Assembly (NCBI GenBank): GCA_964407525.1
Contig: CAYOWC010000234.1
Coordinates: forward strand, 1-8,048
DNA: 8,048 nt
DNA from: DUZB01 sp964407525
GTDB taxonomy: Bacteria; Desulfobacterota; DSM-4660; Desulfatiglandales; Desulfatiglandaceae
Direction of reading: 5' to 3'
Shown: in pieces, positions 5,996 to 8,048 of the stretch
Layout: each line of letters opens with the position of its first letter
Position numbering within the stretch: the first letter of the stretch is position 1
Translations under genes and position numbers: made by a program
Notes under the pieces: generated by a model
Seen by the model: the letters and a program-made list of their open reading frames with translations, nothing else
Databases searched by the model: none
Told to the model about the DNA's origin: nothing

Positions 5996-7210
5996 ATGGA
6001 AAAAAGACAATACTATAAAGAAATTTGGGGAGCTTTTGATCAGGAAAAACATCTGGTTCTCGTTTCCGGCCCCCGGCAAGCCGGGAAAACCATTTTTGCG
6101 AAGGACGCCGCCTCTGAAGAACCTGTTTCACTCTATTTCAATTATGATATCCCGGCTAACAAGGCTCAAATCCTTCAGAATCCCACCTTTTTTGAAGAGG
6201 TGGACAGGATCAAGGGAAATCTCCCATTGATCATCTTCGATGAGATCCACAAATATAATGATTGGAAAAACTACCTCAAAGGTATTTATGACGGTTACTC
6301 GGATGAGATGAGGTTTCTGGTTACCGGTAGCGGACGCTTGGATATTTCGCGCAAGAAAGGCGATTCACTAGCCGGGAGATACCTGCATTTTCACCTTTGG
6401 CCGTTTACCCTCGGAGAGATATTTGCTTCATCTACCGGAATAGAGGAGACCCGTGCTTTCTTTGAAATCCCCGAACAAGACCGTATGGCCCGGGAAGCAT
6501 GGGAAACCATGTTTCAAGTTAGCGGATTTCCGGAACCATTCCTCAAGGGTACAAAGATGAAGTATCGCCGCTGGAGCAAAACATACCACACCCAGATAAT
6601 CAGGGATGACATAAGAGATGAATTTGCCGTAAGACAGGTGGACAAGATGGAAACGCTTTACTACCTTCTTTCCGAGAGCGTAGGCTCGCCCTTTTCATCT
6701 TCAAATCGCGCGCGAACACTCAAAATATCCCATAAAACGGTTTCTTCCTGGTTGACTGTTTTTGAACGCTTTTTTCTTGTTTTCAAAATTCGACCCTTCA
6801 CAAATCGAGTCCCCAGAAGCCTGCTGAAAGAGCCAAAAATCTACTTTTATGATTATTGCAGGGTAAAAAATGACGCCTTGCGTTTCGAAAACATGGTGGC
6901 CGTGGAGTTGAATCGTGCGGTTACGCTCTGGAGCGATTTTGGTCTCGGAGAATACGAACTGTGGTATTTAAGGAATAAGGAGAAGGAAGAAGTAGATTTC
7001 TTGATCACCGAAAGCGGTAGCCCCCAGTTCATGGTTGAGACCAAATTATCCGATTCAAACGTAAGCCCCCATCTGATAAAATTTCAGGGTGTTCTGAACA
7101 TACCCGCTATCCAGCTGGTTAATAAACCAAACATCGCAAGAAAAATTAAAAACGGATCCAATTCAGTCCTCATTGTCAGTGCCCCCGACTGGCTCTGTGG
7201 TCTAAATTGA
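5996..7210 (+). CDS. AAA-family ATPase with DUF4143 C-terminal domain
   Basis: This 404-residue protein belongs to the widespread ATP-binding AAA/DUF4143 family, whose cellular role is largely unknown. Walker A is GPRQAGKT (25-32), Walker B is LIIFDE (78-83; Asp82, Glu83), and LVTGSGRLD (108-116) is the sensor-like strand. WPFTLGEIF (135-143) follows, another family landmark. The C-terminal half begins near residue 220 with YYLLSESVGSPFS and a small helix-turn-helix-like stretch (SHKTVSSWLTVFERFF, 245-260). It ends in a PD-(D/E)XK-like core: EVDFLI (332-337, Asp334), then VETK (347-350, Glu348, Lys350). ATG 5996 is used because the family starts close to this; a TTG start at 5918 would add 26 atypical residues. 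No Shine-Dalgarno is visible. All catalytic residues look intact. The gene is the whole content of a cassette bounded by 101-base direct repeats. Confidence 0.85.
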   Translation: MEKRQYYKEIWGAFDQEKHLVLVSGPRQAGKTIFAKDAASEEPVSLYFNYDIPANKAQILQNPTFFEEVDRIKGNLPLIIFDEIHKYNDWKNYLKGIYDGYSDEMRFLVTGSGRLDISRKKGDSLAGRYLHFHLWPFTLGEIFASSTGIEETRAFFEIPEQDRMAREAWETMFQVSGFPEPFLKGTKMKYRRWSKTYHTQIIRDDIRDEFAVRQVDKMETLYYLLSESVGSPFSSSNRARTLKISHKTVSSWLTVFERFFLVFKIRPFTNRVPRSLLKEPKIYFYDYCRVKNDALRFENMVAVELNRAVTLWSDFGLGEYELWYLRNKEKEEVDFLITESGSPQFMVETKLSDSNVSPHLIKFQGVLNIPAIQLVNKPNIARKIKNGSNSVLIVSAPDWLCGLN

Positions 7211-7225
7211 CAAGAAGGACACAAA

Positions 7226-7326
7226 ACAGACGAATTTCTTATAGAGGTATCGTAATGTCTTCTGTCCTAACCAAACTTTTCAAAAGCAATCGAAGTCAGG
7301 CGGTTCGTCTTCCCAAGCAGATTGCC
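7226..7326 (+). repeat. 101-base direct repeat, right copy
   Basis: This is the second copy of 5803-5903, offset by 1,423 bases. It starts 15 bases after the ATPase stop codon and runs into the intact vapB. A7254 in place of G5831 changes the upstream frame's stop from TGA to TAA while keeping the one-base overlap with the vapB ATG. Confidence 0.95.
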
Positions 7327-7491
7327 TTTCCGGAATCAGTCAAAGAGGTTGAAATTACGGCAATCGGCAACAAACGAATTATTACGCCGGCGGGACGATC
7401 CTGGGATGACTGGTTTGATACGCCAGGTGTTTCCAGTAATTTCATGGCAGCGCGGGAGCAGCCGGAAGATCAGTTCCGAGAGGCCTTGTAA
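7255..7491 (+). CDS. vapB: VapB/VagC-type antitoxin with AbrB-like fold, orphaned
   Basis: This 78-residue antitoxin combines a SpoVT/AbrB-type DNA-binding N-terminus with a toxin-binding tail. Family landmarks are SQAVRLPKQIAFP (14-26), the VEITAIGN strand (31-38), the SWDDWFD segment (48-54) and the C-terminal FMAAREQPEDQFREAL (63-78). The last of these is typical of VapB proteins that pair with VapC of the VTNNxxEFxRVPGL class. The start is set by GAGG (7244-7247) seven bases before the ATG; an in-frame ATG-less extension back to 7207 is not needed. The protein looks full length. What should follow is a vapC gene of about 130 codons, but only a scrap of its end remains, so the antitoxin has no toxin beside it. 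It could persist as a repressor or as protection against related toxins elsewhere. Confidence 0.88.
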   Translation: MSSVLTKLFKSNRSQAVRLPKQIAFPESVKEVEITAIGNKRIITPAGRSWDDWFDTPGVSSNFMAAREQPEDQFREAL

Positions 7492-7583
7492 CAAATAATA
7501 CCAATGAATTTGAACGAGTGCCGGGGCTGCTGATTGAGAATTGGACCGCGGCGGATATCCTCTCTGCTGGAAAAACTTCCTGA
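7488..7583 (+). pseudogene. C-terminal scrap of vapC
   Basis: In the frame one base off vapB, the codons from 7488 read VTNNTNEFERVPGLLIENW, then 12 further residues before TGA 7581-7583. VTNNxxEFxRVPGLxxENW is the well-known C-terminus of VapC PIN toxins; its Asn and Glu surround the last part of the active site. The first 110 or so codons, including the first catalytic Asp and the central acidic residues, are missing. The scrap begins overlapping the vapB stop, so one deletion appears to have removed the toxin body and joined its tail to the end of vapB. It has no start codon of its own and should be inert. Confidence 0.8.
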
Positions 7584-7705
7584 TCATCCTGCAAATCCTT
7601 CCTGCCCTATTCAACCGGGACCGGACCGGCAGTTCACACCGTAATCGGGTAACTGGTTTTCCTAATGTGCGGATATGCGGTGAATTTCAAATATGTATTA
7701 AAGTT

Positions 7706-7735
7706 ATGAAAGGATCTCTAATGAAAGGATATCTA
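7706..7735 (+). repeat. 15-base tandem duplication carrying a start signal
   Basis: ATGAAAGGATCTCTA (7706-7720) and ATGAAAGGATATCTA (7721-7735) are identical except for one base. They are followed by a third ATGAAAG at 7736. Each unit contains AAAGGA seven bases before the next ATG, so the repeat multiplies both the ribosome binding site and the start codon, and all three ATGs share one frame. Confidence 0.85.
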
Positions 7736-8048
7736 ATGAAAGAACTTAGCAATTTCCCAAAAATAGAATGTCCGTTTGTTCGAAATAAGTTTAAAGTGAA
7801 TAAAGACGATTGGCAGAAACACGGGAAACAACTGCAACTCAGAATGCCTGAAGTGTATTTGGTCACTCCCGAAATCAATACGGGATATAGATGGGTTTTT
7901 GAGGATGATACGATAGCCGTTGAAAAACTTAATGGTACTAATGTCAAGCTACTAACCGAGGGTGGTAGGCTGACGTCTTTATACAACAGAAAAAATCCTA
8001 TTGATCCTTTACAAATTATAAAAGGAAAGACTTTTATTATAGAAGGTA
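7736..8048 (+). CDS. Putative RNA-ligase-family nucleotidyltransferase, 5' part
   Basis: 104 codons are visible before the window ends, and the frame stays open. EKLNGTNV (63-70) fits nucleotidyltransferase motif I (KxDG/KxNG), in which Lys64 would take AMP covalently. LYNRKNP (82-88) fits the arginine-containing motif that follows, and FIIEG at the edge may be the beginning of motif III. This arrangement is that of the RNA ligase / DNA ligase superfamily, closest in style to RNA_ligase (PF09414) proteins. The ATG at 7736 is chosen because AAAGGA lies seven bases before it; the ATG at 7721 is equally well served and 7706 lacks a Shine-Dalgarno. About 110 bases before the repeat show nothing recognisable. 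Substrate (RNA repair or tRNA) is unknown; the missing C-terminus would help decide. Confidence 0.6.
   Translation, partial: MKELSNFPKIECPFVRNKFKVNKDDWQKHGKQLQLRMPEVYLVTPEINTGYRWVFEDDTIAVEKLNGTNVKLLTEGGRLTSLYNRKNPIDPLQIIKGKTFIIEG

Noticed and set aside
7207..7235. A perfect TTGACA (7207-7212) overlapping the ATPase stop codon, as a promoter for vapB.
   Set aside because: At 17 bases spacing the -10 would be ACGAAT, with only three consensus matches; no better box lies at a permitted distance.
5803..7326. An insertion sequence carrying the ATPase gene.
   Set aside because: There is no transposase, no terminal inverted repeat, and the 101-base direct repeats are far longer than known target duplications.

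Overview
The window reads as a chromosomal segment of a Gram-negative anaerobe. An outer-membrane efflux lipoprotein shows that the cell has an outer membrane. A four-subunit 2-oxoacid:ferredoxin oxidoreductase operon in the order delta-alpha-beta-gamma is typical of anaerobes. A sulfate-reducing or syntrophic member of the Desulfobacterota (former deltaproteobacteria) would fit, but this is inference from gene content and protein style; there is no rRNA or other marker to prove it.

Layout: (1) 77-1537, a NodT/OprM-type outer membrane factor, probably the last gene of an RND efflux operon whose other genes lie off the left edge. Its start codon sits inside a degenerate palindrome. (2) 1559-1696, a scrap of an AAA-ATPase-like/DUF1703 gene. 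(3) 1717-2363, an apparently intact ribbon-helix-helix/PIN toxin-antitoxin pair, AT-rich, with a candidate promoter and operator. (4) 2637-5376, korDABC, tightly packed with start/stop overlaps and a good Shine-Dalgarno before most genes. The 273-base leader carries a clear inverted repeat. (5) 5377-7583, a second accessory patch. It holds a broken mazF-like toxin, a 29-codon truncated vapB copy, an intact AAA ATPase with a DUF4143-type C-terminus, a full-length vapB, and a short piece of DNA encoding only the C-terminus of its vapC. A 101-base direct repeat (two mismatches) flanks the ATPase. (6) 7706-8048, the start of a putative RNA-ligase-family protein, cut by the window edge, whose translation start is duplicated by a 15-base tandem repeat.

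Functionally, the Kor enzyme would exchange 2-oxoglutarate (or a related 2-oxoacid) plus CoA and oxidised ferredoxin with succinyl-CoA, CO2 and reduced ferredoxin. The flanking patches look like toxin-antitoxin and ATPase modules repeatedly gained and lost on both sides of this housekeeping operon. The most notable structure is the ATPase cassette: recombination between its flanking repeats would remove exactly 1,423 bases and leave an uninterrupted vapB. The next most notable are the two decayed toxins, recognisable by eye, beside an orphan antitoxin. I see no CRISPR array, tRNA, rRNA or transposase.
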